Below, in pieces: positions 1-12,965 of a stretch of 64,000 nucleotides of DNA. The stretch comes from Branchiostoma belcheri (taxonomy: Eukaryota > Chordata > Leptocardii > Amphioxiformes > Branchiostomatidae). The position numbers and the translations under genes are program-made. Where the stretch lies: positions 1,058,862 through 1,122,861 of the forward strand of contig NW_017803943.1 in NCBI RefSeq assembly GCF_001625305.1, given 5' to 3'. How positions within the stretch are numbered: the stretch's first letter is position 1; each line of letters starts with the position of its first letter. Under the pieces are notes generated by a model. The model was not told the DNA's origin and made no database searches. It was given only the letters and a program-made list of their open reading frames with translations.

Positions 1-1454
1 AAATGTGACACTACCTTGTTACATGTGGTTTCCATGCTTTGTCTTCAAAATATAGACGAGAAAAATTCAAACCATTCTGGGACTTAAAACATCAAACTTT
101 GCATATGCTTGTATTTGATGAAATAATTCTTGATACATGTAATACAAAAATTGCATTGATCCCATTGTTGTTGTACCATTTCATGGTCAACATATCAAAC
201 AAGCTTACATGTCTAACTACATGTACATGCAAAATTTTGTATTGAATAATAATCATATTTAATATATAATCCTCAATATTTGGCAAGCACATCATATATT
301 CAATATAAATCATAACTTGTAACACAAAATTCAACTGTCCTACTGCACATTAAAAGGATTTCTCCTAATTTTTGATGTACCTAATAAAACAACAATATCC
401 TACCGCATACCATACATTTTTTGTAACTATAGCATCCAGATATCAATGTACTACTAGTATATACAATATTAGAAAATATAGATTTTTACACATAGGTTTG
501 TAATTTGTATATAGTTTTGGTCATGTGCTATTTCAGAAATGGCATTGCCAAATTTGTATTTTTGACATGTTTGCTCTTTGTGCTCTTTTACGTACAGTTT
601 ATCTAAAAACACAGTACAAGAATACCAAAATATTTTACTTTTTTTGCTGTAGATTTTAGATCTGATGTTTGTAGGAATTTTTAGGGAATTTGCTAATGTC
701 CAAAGAACTAAAATTCTTAATTTTGATAACAATTGACATTAGTAAACTAGTCTAGTGTTCTGAGAGAGTGAGACAGACATTGCTACAAACATAAGCAAAC
801 TTTTAAGGTAAACAAACATCTGTCTTTACACTCTCTTAATGTAACCCAAAACATGTGAGTGGTTCACATGAGCCTTTTTTTGGGGGGTAAAATTGAACTT
901 AATAAAAACAACAACAAACTTTGCACTGTGTGTCAACAGGGAAGACCTGTATGTACATGTAGAAATAGCATTTCTCTCAAGTCTATAATACACGTAATCA
1001 AATTATGCTAAAATAATTTGTGCAATCTCAAGTTATTCCCTGAAAAAGAAAGCTAACAACTAATTATCTACATACAAAATAGATCACTCTTACTATCTTA
1101 TTTTATTTTACATTTGTTACAAACTAAACTGAAATATAGCTTTATGTACAATGCACATAGTTCCTACATTTGTAAATGTCAAGTTACAATACAATACATG
1201 TATATCAACTCTACCTTATCAATGTCGGTTTTGCTAATATGGACAAGTGTCATGTAAATTGCCCTGAGAGAAAATTTGCGTGTAAAGTATTATCATCTAG
1301 AAGTCTAACGAAATTCATCACCATATAATATATTTGAATTATTGACAGGGAACCATCCAGCAAGTGTAACACTTAGTTTATCAAATCTAAGAATCCAGTA
1401 AAAAAAAAAGGATTCCTTCCCCCAAAAAAATAGACAGGTCCACCCAAAGTGGAG
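1..1454 (-). other. TTLL7: TTLL7 3' UTR and downstream flank
   Basis: This AT-rich stretch lies downstream of the TTLL7 stop codon. No convincing coding exon is visible on either strand; the open frames at 39-245, 92-334 and 469-732 are low-complexity and lack family resemblance. A minus-strand AATAAA (plus TTTATT, 1102-1107) lies about 350 bp after the stop and is a candidate polyadenylation signal, so the 3' UTR probably covers about 1085-1454. The rest is probably intergenic. Confidence 0.45.
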
Positions 1455-4400
1455 TCATGGCTGGGGTGCCTGGAGTGGGTGCCCAGGTCGGACTGGTCGC
1501 TGAGCTATTGCACCGTTACCGTTGTTCCAGGTAGTGTATTTGGGTGCCTCATTCCCTGGGTATGTCCTGCAGATTAGGTAGAAGAAGAAATAATGTTAAC
1601 CAGTGGTTGCATGTTTAGTCCAGTGCTTAGAGACCCTGCCTCTAGATCAAGAGGTTGGGAGTTCGAATCCTAGCTGTTGTTGCTCACCTAACATGCATGC
1701 TACTGGAAAGCGCGCCTACATTTTTGTGACCCAAGGTAGTGCTCCTATGTCAAAAGGTTAGTCTGGAGCCCTGAGTATAGTCTGCTGTATATTCTACTGA
1801 TTTAGTAGCCAATGTCAACCAACAGAATAGAGGCAAATGGCGGGCTGCCATCAAGCCTCAGCAAAGGTGTGCAAGCACATCTAACCCTCAGAAGACAGGG
1901 AACAACAGATGCTAAACCTGATAGTGAGTAAGTGAGTGACTAAGTGAGTACAGGTTGCACACGTTCCCTACCTTGTTTTGACTGGCTCAGGTGCCACGGC
2001 GTTCTTGGTCTCGGCAGCGAACTGGTACACGATGAGGAGGCACTGTCTGCACAGCTGGACGATCCGCCGACAGCAGCTCATCTCCAGCGGAGAGATCACG
2101 TCCGTGCTCTTACTGAAGATCGTCTCCCACGAGCATCTGTGGAGAAAAATCAATACACAGTGGAGTCAGACATGTGTTCTTGACAGTGTCCAAACTTGTA
2201 CTGGATGCAGAAGAAGACAGCAAAAAGAGAGTTAAGGCTCTAAAGTGCAGCCATCAACAATTGCATTCCCGTTATATCCTGCATTGTTATACCCTCACTC
2301 AACTCACGTGAAGATGAGTACCTAACTTTGGTTATAGACATTCTCATGGAAAGCCGGCGGTCGCACGTTTGCAGAGAGCCAAACTTCAAATACATTAAAG
2401 ATCCCACCACACTTATCAAAAAGAGTAGTAGTCTTTCCTGGTGCAAGTGGTGCTCACCTTAAGGTGGCTTACCGGTTATGCAAAACAAAAACAAAAAAAA
2501 AATAGCACCCTTGGTATGCTGAAGGTTAAAAAAGATGACTCACTGTGATGTGGAGAAACAGTTCCACAGGCCCTGCCCGTGGCTCCACAGGAGACGGTTG
2601 AACACGCGGCAGAAGATACGATACAGCGCCAGGTTATCCACATCATTCAGGTGCCACACGCGCTGCAGGAGGGCCCGGATGTTCATCCGGACGATGTCAA
2701 TGACCTTCCTCCTCTTGATGGAGTCCAGTTTGACCAGCCAATAGGAGGCTATTCTGGGCTTGTGGTACTTCCAGTTACTCTCAATCTGGAGAACAAATGG
2801 GAGAAATAAGCTTGGGATTCACTTACATGTACTTTTGCAATGACATTTGAATTAGACTGTAACTGTTGTAGTTTGTGATCATAGCTAGTGACTAGTTCTT
2901 TACGGGTGTTTTTCATTACATGACCTCCTTGACAGCTGGTGTTGTTTCCCTTGCACAATGAAGAAAGACTTGTAGACACCATGGTGAATGAGAAGAGGAC
3001 ACAGTCACCATCACACAAGATCTAACTATTTCATGGAGGTCTGAGATCTCCGAATTCTGTTGCTGGGCCCCAATAGCTGCTAGGAGCAAATAAAGTCAAT
3101 TTCAAAGTTGAAGCTGGATGATTGACTTACTGCGTCCAGCACCGTGTCGGCCTCCTCATCTGTCTTCCCAGGAAACTTGATCCTCATGTCGGTGAGCGCG
3201 GTCAGGGTGCGCTTAGTCAGCTGCTCCTCACGCTCACTCTTCACGTTAGTCGTCTCCTGCAGCACAGACAACCATGTGAAACAGTTATCACTCTGCCTAT
3301 GTACACAGGAAAAACCTATTGCTTCCCTTAATTAACTTGCCTTGTACCTAAGTGCAATGGCCAAGTGGGTAGCGTGCTCGCTCGCCTTGCATTCAGTATG
3401 TTGTGAGTTCGATCCCTGGCCGAGTCATACCATATGAACACAAATATTGCTTGCTTCTCAATGATAGGTACCCAGTAACGTTATTTGACAACAATAGGCC
3501 AAGTATAGAAAAGACCATACTTAGTAGAATGTACATTTTGCCTCACCTTGTTGTGGTTGGCGATGATCCTTTTTGTAGCCGACAGAGGACGCGTGAGTGA
3601 CCGAGTTCGCTGTACCACGGGCTGAGACCCCGTAGACTGCTTCCCCAGTTGATTGGAAGACAGCGGCCGGCTTGTTGACCTGTGCTCCCGAGTTTCTGAC
3701 GATAATCTGTGTGCGAAGGACGAGGTAGGACGACTCCTACAAGATGAAAAAATCACAAGGTCAATACTTTCTCACACTAAAATCATAGCCAATCTGCTGA
3801 AGTGCTATGCACAATATCAGTAGATATCAGTCAGGTTTCGCTCAGACATACTACATTCTTCTGCATTTTCTGCTGCCATCTTTCTTGTCCAATTCTCAAA
3901 GCAGGTGTAACTTCCAATGATTCCATCTCTACACCCCATAATTACAACTTAACTGGTTCATCTCATGATCAAGCATGAAGACATAGCCAGGCTGCTATCC
4001 ATCACTATTTACCTCTGTGGACCCAGTATTGTTGCACAGACCTAAATGGGGTTGGATACCAGGCTAATGATACTGAAGACTAATCGCCAAGCAGATCTTT
4101 TGGTGGGGGTAAGACAGTATCAAATTGGCCAGCCTGTACATTTCCCCAAATGGATACAGGCTGGCCAATTTGATATAGTCTCTTACCCCCACCAAAAGAT
4201 CTGCTTAGCGATTAACTGAAGACAGCACAAATGCTTACCTCTGAGGAGGCCCGTTAGATAGCTGTCTCCTCCTGAAGCTGGGGGATGTTGGAGGGGAGTT
4301 TTTCTCCCACATGGCCTCATCACCCGTGTCCTCTGTGTCCTCTCCGGAGGGCTGGGGAACGTCGGCGGTCGGCATCGACGACAAGCGCTTCACGAGAAAC

Positions 4401-7400
4401 AACATACATCCATAAATAATTTCAATTTGGTTGGTGAGTGATTGAATATCAAAGGTCTTTGATTACAGCCACAGCAACAAGAGCAGATGCTTTTTTAAAA
4501 TTATTTTCATTTATTTATTTTGCACAAAAGAACAAGATACAAGGTGAAGTAAATTAAATCAAAAACACTGTGCAGGAGAAGATGAACCCTTAAAGGCCTG
4601 TACAAGCCCTTCTCCTTAAACATAACAAAACAATCACAATTAAACTGATTAACTGAAATACTTAAAAAGTTAAATGAAAATCAAGGCAACTGGATAGAAA
4701 ATGTCAACAAATCGTACTTAAGTAACCATTATGCAGTTAAAAACAAAATTATAGCAAAATAAAGTTTTGATAGCCATCTGTCATCTTCATCAGGGCAATT
4801 ATGCCTAGTTCACTGTGCACTGAGGTTAGGTGTTACTGAAACAATGCAGCCCAAAAAGTAAAGACATTTATCAACATAAATGTTCTTATAAACAGGATGT
4901 TTGTTAATAAAAAACTCAACACAACACAACATACACTGAGTCACACATTCAAACTGATAGTGTAACTGTTGTACATTAATCTTCAAGAAACCAAATTGGA
5001 CAGAAATACAAATACGGTTAAAATGTTATAGAAGACAGGGGACGGATTGGGACAGTCATAGAAAGTTCACATCCAAAAAAGCCAAAAGATTAAAGACCTG
5101 TTTCACAAGTTCTTCAAGATAGGGGCGTTTTCCAAACTGCTGTGGTATAAAAAAAATTGTGAATCATCTCGTGCATACTAGCAGACGACATGCCAAACTA
5201 CACAAACACACCAATGCAGGAATGGGGTCGTGGGTTACAGCTGGAAATGTACGTACACAACATGACAACTGACCTCCTTCACAGAGTAACAATACATACA
5301 CCTCATGACAATAGGTTTCCTATATTCCAAAATAGAGGAGTGCTGTATGTACCTTGGGTCCTCTGGGGACTAGAGGTGCCATCAGGGAGACACTGTCTTC
5401 TTCACACTGCTCTATCATGTCCAGAATCTCTGCTTCCTGAGGGTATACACAACAGTACCATTACAACAGGTATTGTCCTATCATATGTAGATTATGTAGA
5501 ACACGATAATAACTGTCCATCACAATTATTGATTTAACCAATAATAACATGGCAATTAGCAGTTTGACCCATGAGAGTGTGGCAAAAAAATGCTGCTAAA
5601 CCACAGGAATACAAAGCTGGAATTTACGGTAGTACACAGTGACTTTTATGACAAGTCGGTGCATGCTGGCCTTTTGCGGCATTTATGAGTTGGCACTACT
5701 GTAGTGAGTTCTTGAGTTCTTTGGAGCTTCGTCAGCCTGGATGCCATCCTTCGTACTTACTGCCGGCACACTATTGTCAATAGCTACAATGGACTACGGA
5801 GGATGGCACTCAGGCCAGAGCCTTAGAGGAGGTGATTATGTTTGAGAACAGGCAAAAATCAATGTGCATGCAGATGTCACCCATTAAATTAAATCATTGT
5901 GGCCTAAAAAAAAAGAAACATCAGTCCCTACCTTGTACTGACTGTACGCCCGAGTCATGTCCTTCTGTAGCGCAGGCGCCCGCCCTGACAGGAACAGCTG
6001 AAAGGCATCGTCCAGCAGCTGTGTCCACTGTGCCTGCTGGCTCTTGTTCTCCGTGGGGAAGATCCTCCTGAAGCCTCCCATGTGTCTGTTCTCGTACTCC
6101 TCTCGCTTGCGATCCAGGCGAATCATGTTCAGGTACTGTTTCTGTTGTGGTCAGACCAATGTGAAATAAGTTTAACTGCTAGTGGGAAAAATGATATTTC
6201 TAAAGATATTTCTCACCCCATTTTTTTTAGAAGAGACATACTTGATTAAAGTACTTTCAAATTAAAGTCCATCTCAACAATATTTTTTCTCAGGTTACCC
6301 ACTGGAAAACCTAAGCCAAAAGCTGGGTTGCCCATCAATAATTCTAGTAGCTGTCAACAACAGCCGTTTATCAAAACCCTGCTATAAGTGATTGGCTCTC
6401 CTCTGTATTGTAATTAATTCAGATGTTTAGAAAGCAATACATCTTGACAGACATAAGACAGTAGAGTAGACAAATTATAGTTATACACACCAGTTCTTCT
6501 TTTCTCTTGTCGATAGCGATTTTCCTGTGCCTGTCCCCACGATCCTCCTTACTGCTGTGGTGTTCTGGTCTCTTGGTCGGCCCCAGGAGTCTCCTCTCAG
6601 CCTCCGCCCTCTCAGCACTGATGCTCTTCCTCTTGTCTGACACCCTGAAGATTGGGATTTAAAAAGACATAGATGAGTCTCATCCAGCATTCTGGCAAGC
6701 ATCTGACGTAATTTTACTTCTCATCACAGACACAAAATCATCTTTGACAGACAGAATTTTCAATTTCCAGGAGACTACTTAAACTTAGTTAAAGAAGGGG
6801 TGTGTCAGAAGATATTTTTTAAAAGAAAAGAAAAGGAAAGCCATAGAACAGTGCTGATAGTAACTCACCTGATATTCATTAGTTTTATGGCATCTCCAAG
6901 GAGACCGCTTTTGATGTCGTAGTCAATCTTTTCATCAGTGCCAAAACTGGGGGAACGGTTTACCTGCAACAGTATCAGAACATTTGTTATTTCATTATTC
7001 AGTACTAAAAGTTACTGCAACAACACCTCAAACAGTACAATGTTTTCATTCTACATACTACTAACAACATGCCCTCAATATTTAGCATGACAGAAAATTC
7101 ATTTCTACAATCTAGAATTCTAAATTGATAGACAGTGCAAAATTGATAAATTCACCTTCACTTATATATTTTGCTTTCATGTTGGGATAAGAAAATAAAC
7201 TTACCTCGAAAACCCAGGGTTTGAGTTTCTTGTCCAGAAAGATATCGAAGCCAAGCACCTCGAAGCAGACGCTCTCGTTTCCTGCGTGGCTTCCCGCCCG
7301 GCACATCCGGTACGCGTGCAGCACGTGGGGCTCTGCCACGATCAGCGTCTTCATGATGAGGTTCTGGATGTTGAACCTGTAACGGTTATGACTTGTTTAA

Positions 7401-10400
7401 TTATGATAATCTGTAAGAGTCCATATGGAGAGATATGTTGTGGAGAGATATGCATATATTAGCGCGTTAAGTAGGCCCTGATTGGTTATTAGTGAGAGTA
7501 ACCAATCAGGTGAAGGACCATTGTTAGCATAGTTGAGCTTGGAGGTGACAATTGCTCTGTTAGTAAGTTCGAGACCGAGGACTCAACTATACATGTGTAT
7601 ATGTGTAGTTGTAGCTCTGTAGATTTGTAGATTGTACTGTACCTCATCTGTATAATCCTATACCATTGGTCAGCAGTCGGCTAGTAGTACTGGTCTTCAC
7701 ACTGCACCTCCAGGCAGCCCTATCCAGTGGGTCAACACTGGCAAGGCCGCGCTCTCTAATGTCATAGTAAGATATAAATAGACGCTGAAATATTACAAAC
7801 CAGAGGTTGGGCACGTCGTAGCCGTTCTTGCTGAGGAAGTTGTTGAGGTAGCGGATGGAGCGCTTGCTGCCTTTGCTCACGTCCTCGTCCTTCTGGAAGT
7901 TCTCGTTGCGCTTGTTGACGGAGTAGTTGGTCAGGTGCATGCACAGCTCATCCTGCATGAAAACATTAGTCAAAAGGAGTTTGTGCTTGTTTTGTACTAG
8001 TACTGTTAAGGTCTCCGTTGCTGTAAATTTCACACTGTTTTTCCTGGAGTCCAAGTGATAGTGCTTGGACCATCATACATACTGCACTGGGGCATGCCCC
8101 ACTCGCATGTTTGTTTGACTGAATGTAACAATGTAGTGTCTTACTGAATAGCATCGAGTCAGAAGTTATAAGAAAGGTGTCTGATAGACACCAAAACGTC
8201 AGCACTTTTGTTGATTATCATAATAAGTAAATAAATAGATAAAGTACGTACAATATTGCCATCGGTCGGCGCGTGGTACTTTTCCGTTCCCATCCTGACG
8301 AGGCCGTCCTGGTACAGGAACACGCGCAGAGGGTCGCAGGACGTCACCAGGACGTACACACGCAGGTCAAACTTGTAGCCGTCCAACAGGAAGGGCTTAT
8401 CCATGTACTCTTGCACGATGATGTGTTCGTTCTGTGGTATCTTTTCTCCATTGCGATACAGGGATATCCTGCCAACATGGGAAAATGGAACCGATGTGTT
8501 AAGCCAACAAGTAATGCAAAGTCAGACTTTTTACCTCCATGAAAAATGGAGGTATTGTTTTTGGTATGTCCGTGTGTGTGTCTGTGTTTCTGCACGGGCC
8601 TTGGGTAAGGTTGTAATGGATAAGGCTGGGTTCAGTCTGTCCCAGAGGGAGAAAGTCATTAATAGCATCTGCATCTGGTAGCACAGAAATTTAGCCTTTA
8701 GCATCTAGGTTCCAAAGTCGCTAGATTAAACTTGGTAAGATAACTCAGCAGTATAATGCTAAGGGTTAAACTCAACGTACATACATTCCAACTGCTACAT
8801 ACCCATTTCCCATTGCACCGTTGGCAGGCTTGACAATGAAAGTCTTCTGTTTCTTCCTTTTCCTGAGCTCTTTGGTGTAAGTCTGGAAGGTGGAGTACTC
8901 TGCTGGGAAGATCCATGTCCGAGGGGTGAAGTTGTACTCCTCTGGGCGCTTCCGATTCATCCTGGAATATAAAAAAAACTTGAACTTAACCCATTCAATG
9001 AATCTGTTCAGTCATAAAGTTGCCCTAGGCCCTCTAGTGAAGTTACACAAAACTGCAGCTTTTACAGGGCAAAAAAAAATATATCCAGTTACTAGTAATA
9101 TGAGAGACTTCAGTACCAGGGACAACACCAAATGGAAAAATAGGTATAGGAGATTTCAGTACCAAGGACAGCAATTCTACAAACTAAACGAGTGCTACCA
9201 TACATCTAGGTTGAAATATTGATCTCCGGAAAATGAAAACAGACATAATACAACAAAGGAAACAGTGTCTTTTCCCTTTGAAGGGAAACATAATAAAAAT
9301 CTTTTTATCGTTTTCTAAATGTCATTTACTGTCTGTAAATTTCTTGTCTGGGATAACAACTAGGAGACTGAGGTGTTTGGGCATTCCTTCTGTCTTGTAT
9401 GGCCAAATAAATTGAGATAAACAAACTTACTTTGAGATGTTCCTTGCTAGACAGTCCTTGCGACAAATCTCCCCCATCCCAGGGAAGTGGTTGAGTCTCT
9501 GGTAAGACTTGAGTTCTGCTATTCTCTCATTCTGTACAAAACTGTCACTCCAGATCAGGTAACTACAGAAACAGAAAAAAATTGATTTATGACTTTTACA
9601 CAGACATCTACTATTTTAGACAATTTCACAGAGATACACTATTGAATTTAATAGAACATGCCAATATTGCTATAACTGTCACAATAAGCATTTAGTAATC
9701 ATCAATACAAAAATGTTTGTAGTCAAGAAGAAACTGTAGTGCACTGTCATCTCACCATTTGGGGTCATCTTCTTTGGAAACCTGCATACCAGCTTGTTCC
9801 ACAACTGCATGTACTGATGACAAAGATGAAAAAATTAATTTCCAGTCCACTACAATCACATGATATGGTCAATAAAACCTTCTCCCTAGTGCTAAACCCT
9901 GTACTAGTACCCAACACATGTTAAATGCTACCTTTAGCACTGAGAAAGTAATTAAAAAATTACAGTCTTAGTACAATGGATTTTAATTATGTTCCTAAGT
10001 AATAAAATATCATAACATGAACAAACATGTGCAGACACTATCTGAGTATGGATGATGGTCTTTCTTGTACACACGTGCAACCATGCACTAGTTGTTTTAC
10101 CTGACAACATTACGTTGCTTTCAGCACAATTTTTCGTTTCACTACTTACCGACTTCATATCTTGTTGCATACAAGTTGGCTGTAGCCCGGGACTTCCGTT
10201 TGTGCGATTTTTTACTGAGCTGACTCTTTTGAAGGACACTGTCATCAAAGTGGGCGTGGCCAGCCTGAGATGCATCAACTGTAAGTAAGATGAAGGATAA
10301 AAAATGGAGTTGGCTTATGAAAGACAAGATGACATATTAAACATTTTCATCATCATTTCATACTTAAAGTGTTTGAAATAGCCCCAAAACAAGCTGCATG

Positions 10401-11275
10401 ACACACCTCTTTATTTTTTGGGTACCATCCATAAATAGCTAGAACCAGCCTATGATACATGCAAAACAAGTAACTGTTTCCGACTTACAGATATCAGTAT
10501 GCTACGGGATAGGGCTGATTCAACTTACATGTACTACAATAAACAAATGACTAGCTATATACAGAGAATTAAGTTGTTTGTAAATCTAGTTTTGTCACCC
10601 TGAAATTGCTTTAAATTGGCTTGTAACATCAGTATCATACTCACCAACACCATGGTGTAGTGGGCTGGCTGCAAATAGATATGGGACCAACTGAGCTTTA
10701 ATTTTCATTCTTAAGACATATTCCTCATATTGAATCACTACTTAAATGCCATCTCTAAACAATTCATATATTTATTTATACTCACTTCCAAAAGAAGGCC
10801 CATCATATTTGATGACATATGTGAAGGTACTAATATGGCCTAGGCTAGTGGTAGAGTTCTTGACATAGAATATGAAGGTTCTGGGTTCGAACCTAGTCTC
10901 CACTAGATTCCTTTGCAGGCTGTATGAAGGCAAACTGGACTCTATGGCCGGCCAACTCCCCTGGTCAGCTACATTCCTTTTAGTCCAATTTCACCTTACT
11001 ACTTATTCAGCCTGCAAAGGAGTCTGGTGGAGACTAGTTCAAATCCATAATCTCCAAGCAGATCATACAAGTTGGCAAGGCAGTATCTATTGGCTAATGG
11101 ACACATCTCTGGCCAATAGATACTGCCTTGCCACCGTATGATCTGCTTGGAGATTATGCATCCCAGCGAGGGCTTGTGGTATACCTGTCTGAATGGACGC
11201 CATGCTGTGTAGTGAGGCTGTAGTCTGTGGAACGGGAGTGGAACGGATGATGTCTGACGTTGTAGCCGCGGGCAT
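1455..11275 (-). CDS. TTLL7: Tubulin polyglutamylase TTLL7 (18 coding exons)
   Basis: ATP-grasp ligase of the tubulin tyrosine ligase-like family; family knowledge says TTLL7 adds glutamate side chains to beta-tubulin tails on microtubules. Coding exons (complement): 11185-11275, 10150-10278, 9756-9804, 9431-9562, 8803-8961, 8252-8468, 7801-7952, 7205-7376, 6869-6963, 6491-6644, 5932-6141, 5353-5436, 4239-4387, 3547-3736, 3131-3256, 2544-2785, 1972-2136, 1455-1566. The sum is 2628 nt, 875 aa plus stop; human TTLL7 is about 887 aa. Visible motifs: FIVKPANGAMG near residue 180, GYKFDLRVYVLVTS, MHLTNYSVNK, FEVLGFDIFLD and the ligase signature KPWVFEVN near 365 (Glu and Asn expected to bind Mg). 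A basic segment at about 400-450 corresponds to the tubulin-tail-binding region. The conserved TTLL7 C-terminus (RIKFPGK, NWKYHK, GQGLWNCF, CCRRIVQLC) separates it from other TTLLs. The start ATG at 11273-11275 precedes a divergent N-terminus, so it is less certain. Confidence 0.93.
1612..1930 (+). repeat. tRNA-derived SINE with tail
   Basis: The head has GGGAGTTCGAATCCTAG, a B-box-like word. The tail includes ATCTAACCCTCAGAAGACAGG and then GGAACAACAGATGCTAAACC, a block recurring near 18480-18530 and 22540-22590. It lies in the last TTLL7 intron. Confidence 0.6.
3351..3430 (+). repeat. tRNA-derived SINE head
   Basis: TGGCCAAGTGGGTAGCG matches an internal A box and GAGTTCGATCCCTGG a B box. 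The same block recurs at 33171-33247, showing a dispersed SINE and not a functional tRNA. It lies in a TTLL7 intron. Confidence 0.7.
4081..4214. mobile_element. Foldback MITE with 9-bp target duplication
   Basis: The 134-bp element begins TAATCGCC and ends GCGATTA. Its arms of about 60 bp are near-complementary (left 4081-4139, right about 4154-4214). The 9-bp word ACTGAAGAC sits immediately outside both ends (4072-4080 and 4215-4223) and reads as a target-site duplication. It lies in a TTLL7 intron. A 9-bp duplication would fit Mutator-like elements, but there is no transposase, so the superfamily is only inferred. Confidence 0.8.
4500..5000. repeat. Degenerate interspersed repeat, possible CR1/L2-like 3' end
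   Basis: GTTTTGATAGCCATCTGTCA with CATCAGGGCAATTATGCCTAG near 4765-4810 resembles GTTTTGGTGACCATCTATCA with CAGGGCAATTCTGACTGGTT near 51355-51400. The pattern is typical of non-LTR retrotransposon 3' tails. No reverse transcriptase frame is present. Confidence 0.4.
10370..10620. repeat. Dispersed repeat family A copy
   Basis: Contains TATTTTTTGGGTACCATCC, AGATATCAGTATGCTACGGG and ATAGGGCTGATTCAACTTAC. Closely similar copies are at 42320-42520 and 45235-45475; more diverged or partial copies lie near 21150-21340, 32205-32345, 43960-44110, 48470-48640 and 48845-49010. Confidence 0.65.
10838..10910 (+). repeat. tRNA-like SINE head
   Basis: GCTAGTGGTAGAGTTCTTG followed by GGTTCTGGGTTCGAACCTAG resembles tRNA A and B boxes. 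No matching acceptor stem was found. It lies in the TTLL7 intron next to the foldback element at 11048. Confidence 0.5.
11048..11156. mobile_element. Foldback MITE, same terminal motif family
   Basis: This 109-bp hairpin begins TAATCTCCAAGCAGATC and ends with its complement. Its terminal sequence differs from the 4081-4214 element at one base over the first 17. The arms include CAGTATCTATTGGC on the left and GCCAATAGATACTG on the right. Flanking 9-mers match at only 5 of 9 positions, so any target duplication has decayed. It lies about 30 bp into the TTLL7 intron that follows the first coding exon. Confidence 0.75.
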
Positions 11276-12000
11276 GCTGACTGGTAGCAATTCTCAGCTG
11301 TGGTAACTCTCACATGGTAGTCCTGTCTGACAAGGATAAGCACATGTCATAGTTGCATCATCGAAGGAGATCAGGGAATCATCTTCTACAGTCAAACTCA
11401 ACCAAGCAACCACTCTATAAGCTGGCCATCTGACTAACGACTCCTTTGTTTTTGTCTAGACTTTTTCCCATAGACGTAAGCCAATGTCTTAGCTAACGTT
11501 ATAATTTGCAAAGTTTGTGTTTGATTCCTGAGTTAAAAAGAAAAACAGGAATTTTCTTGCAATGTAACCAAGTCTGTTGAACTCTTCAAAATAAGAAACT
11601 TCACATTTAGTACACCTGGTAAACGTTTGGAGCTGAAAACTAAAGAAACCATCAGTTAAGTTTTGACTTCTTTCTGCTGTGTTTAAAGAACTGTATTTTC
11701 ATATTTCTTTATGACATATTTTCAATTTTTTGTCATGCATATTTCCTTATGATAGCGCAGAGTGGCCTTCCTTACAACTAAAGGGGAGGGGGGATCTTCG
11801 GTCTTAGGCATAAACAACGACACAACAAAAGGATCGCTGTAATTAATTATCGAGGGTGGGAGGGGGGCGCTATAACAACATACCTTTGGCAAGGTCGTCC
11901 AGCTTCAAACTTCCAGTGACAGCGTCTCTCAAGGAAAGGAACTGCGTCTCGTGCGTCGATTTTCTACAGACGTAACCGTCACCTTCCTCTACCTTATCTA
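11184..12000 (-). other. TTLL7: TTLL7 5' UTR exons
   Basis: The first coding exon begins at an acceptor near 11326, leaving about 51 nt of 5' UTR ahead of the ATG at 11275. A GC-richer block ending at a good donor (boundary at 11884, GCCAAAG before gtatgt on the minus strand) is a candidate non-coding first exon extending to about 12000. The transcription start cannot be fixed from sequence alone. Confidence 0.45.
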
Positions 12001-12965
12001 TCCCTAGCTACTGCGGGCGATCTACCTTTTGTTTTGAGTCCTAAATTCCCTCGGTGAAGTCACCAGGATCAGGAGAAAGATAAACTCAGTCCCAGTCGCA
12101 CAACTAGTCGGCGTAAAGCATTGCCGTTTCTTGGGGCTGGCTTTAAGACAAGGACGTTTTCCTGGGCTGGTCAGGACACTCAAGACGACTGTAAGACTAT
12201 ACGTTTTGTCTTGAAGTAACGTTATACTTCAGGTTGACACTTAATGAAGGTTGCCTGAAGCTTTCTGTGGGAAACTTTAGGCTGACTAACCGGTCCGGTC
12301 ACGTGATCGGCGCGCCATGACGACCAGGTAACAACCAAGCGCGCAGGCTCTAATCTCCAAGCAGATGTAGGATGGGGCAATCTTACACCTGGGTGTTTCG
12401 CGGAGTACTGCGTTTTTTTTTATCACAACATTTAATGACAAGACATCGTGACGGCATACTCGTGTTTTAAACTTTTTAATGCCCCCACCAACGCAGAAGA
12501 CAATACATAAAACATAGAACAATCAAAGCTCGAACTATGTTACATTTAATAAGCCCATGTTGATTATGTGGATTGCATCCTCTGGGAACCCCAAAAAAAA
12601 ACGATGCGAGCTTACGAATAAAGTTTTTAAAAAGTTTGGCAAAAAAGACTGCATTTGTTATGAAATCTACGCGGTCATGAAGATTGATGGGCCTCCTGGT
12701 GGCTGACCCTGGTACTGCAGCAGAACTTCTTTTTGCAAGGCAGGGAAAACAGATGTGCGGTTATGCAACAAAACACCAGTACACGTGTGGAGGCAGCGGG
12801 GGATGATTAAGGAGGTTCTCCATATGGGCCATATCTATTACAGCCTGACCTATTTACAGGTTTAGTTTCTGGTAAAAACTTTCAAAGCCAATAAGTCCGG
12901 ATAGGAACAACGTATTTTCATCATTTTTGGTGTTTAGGTAGCTAAGAGAGAGTTGTACATAATTG

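Noticed and set aside
3351-3430. Possible tRNA gene (A and B boxes present)
   Set aside because: No acceptor or anticodon stem forms, and the same text is dispersed elsewhere; a SINE head is the better reading. The same applies to 27725, 33171, 38820, 43188 and 47688.
12286-12522. 78-codon minus frame upstream of TTLL7 as an extra 5' exon
   Set aside because: No family similarity; it overlaps a terminal repeat, and the TTLL7 frame is complete without it.
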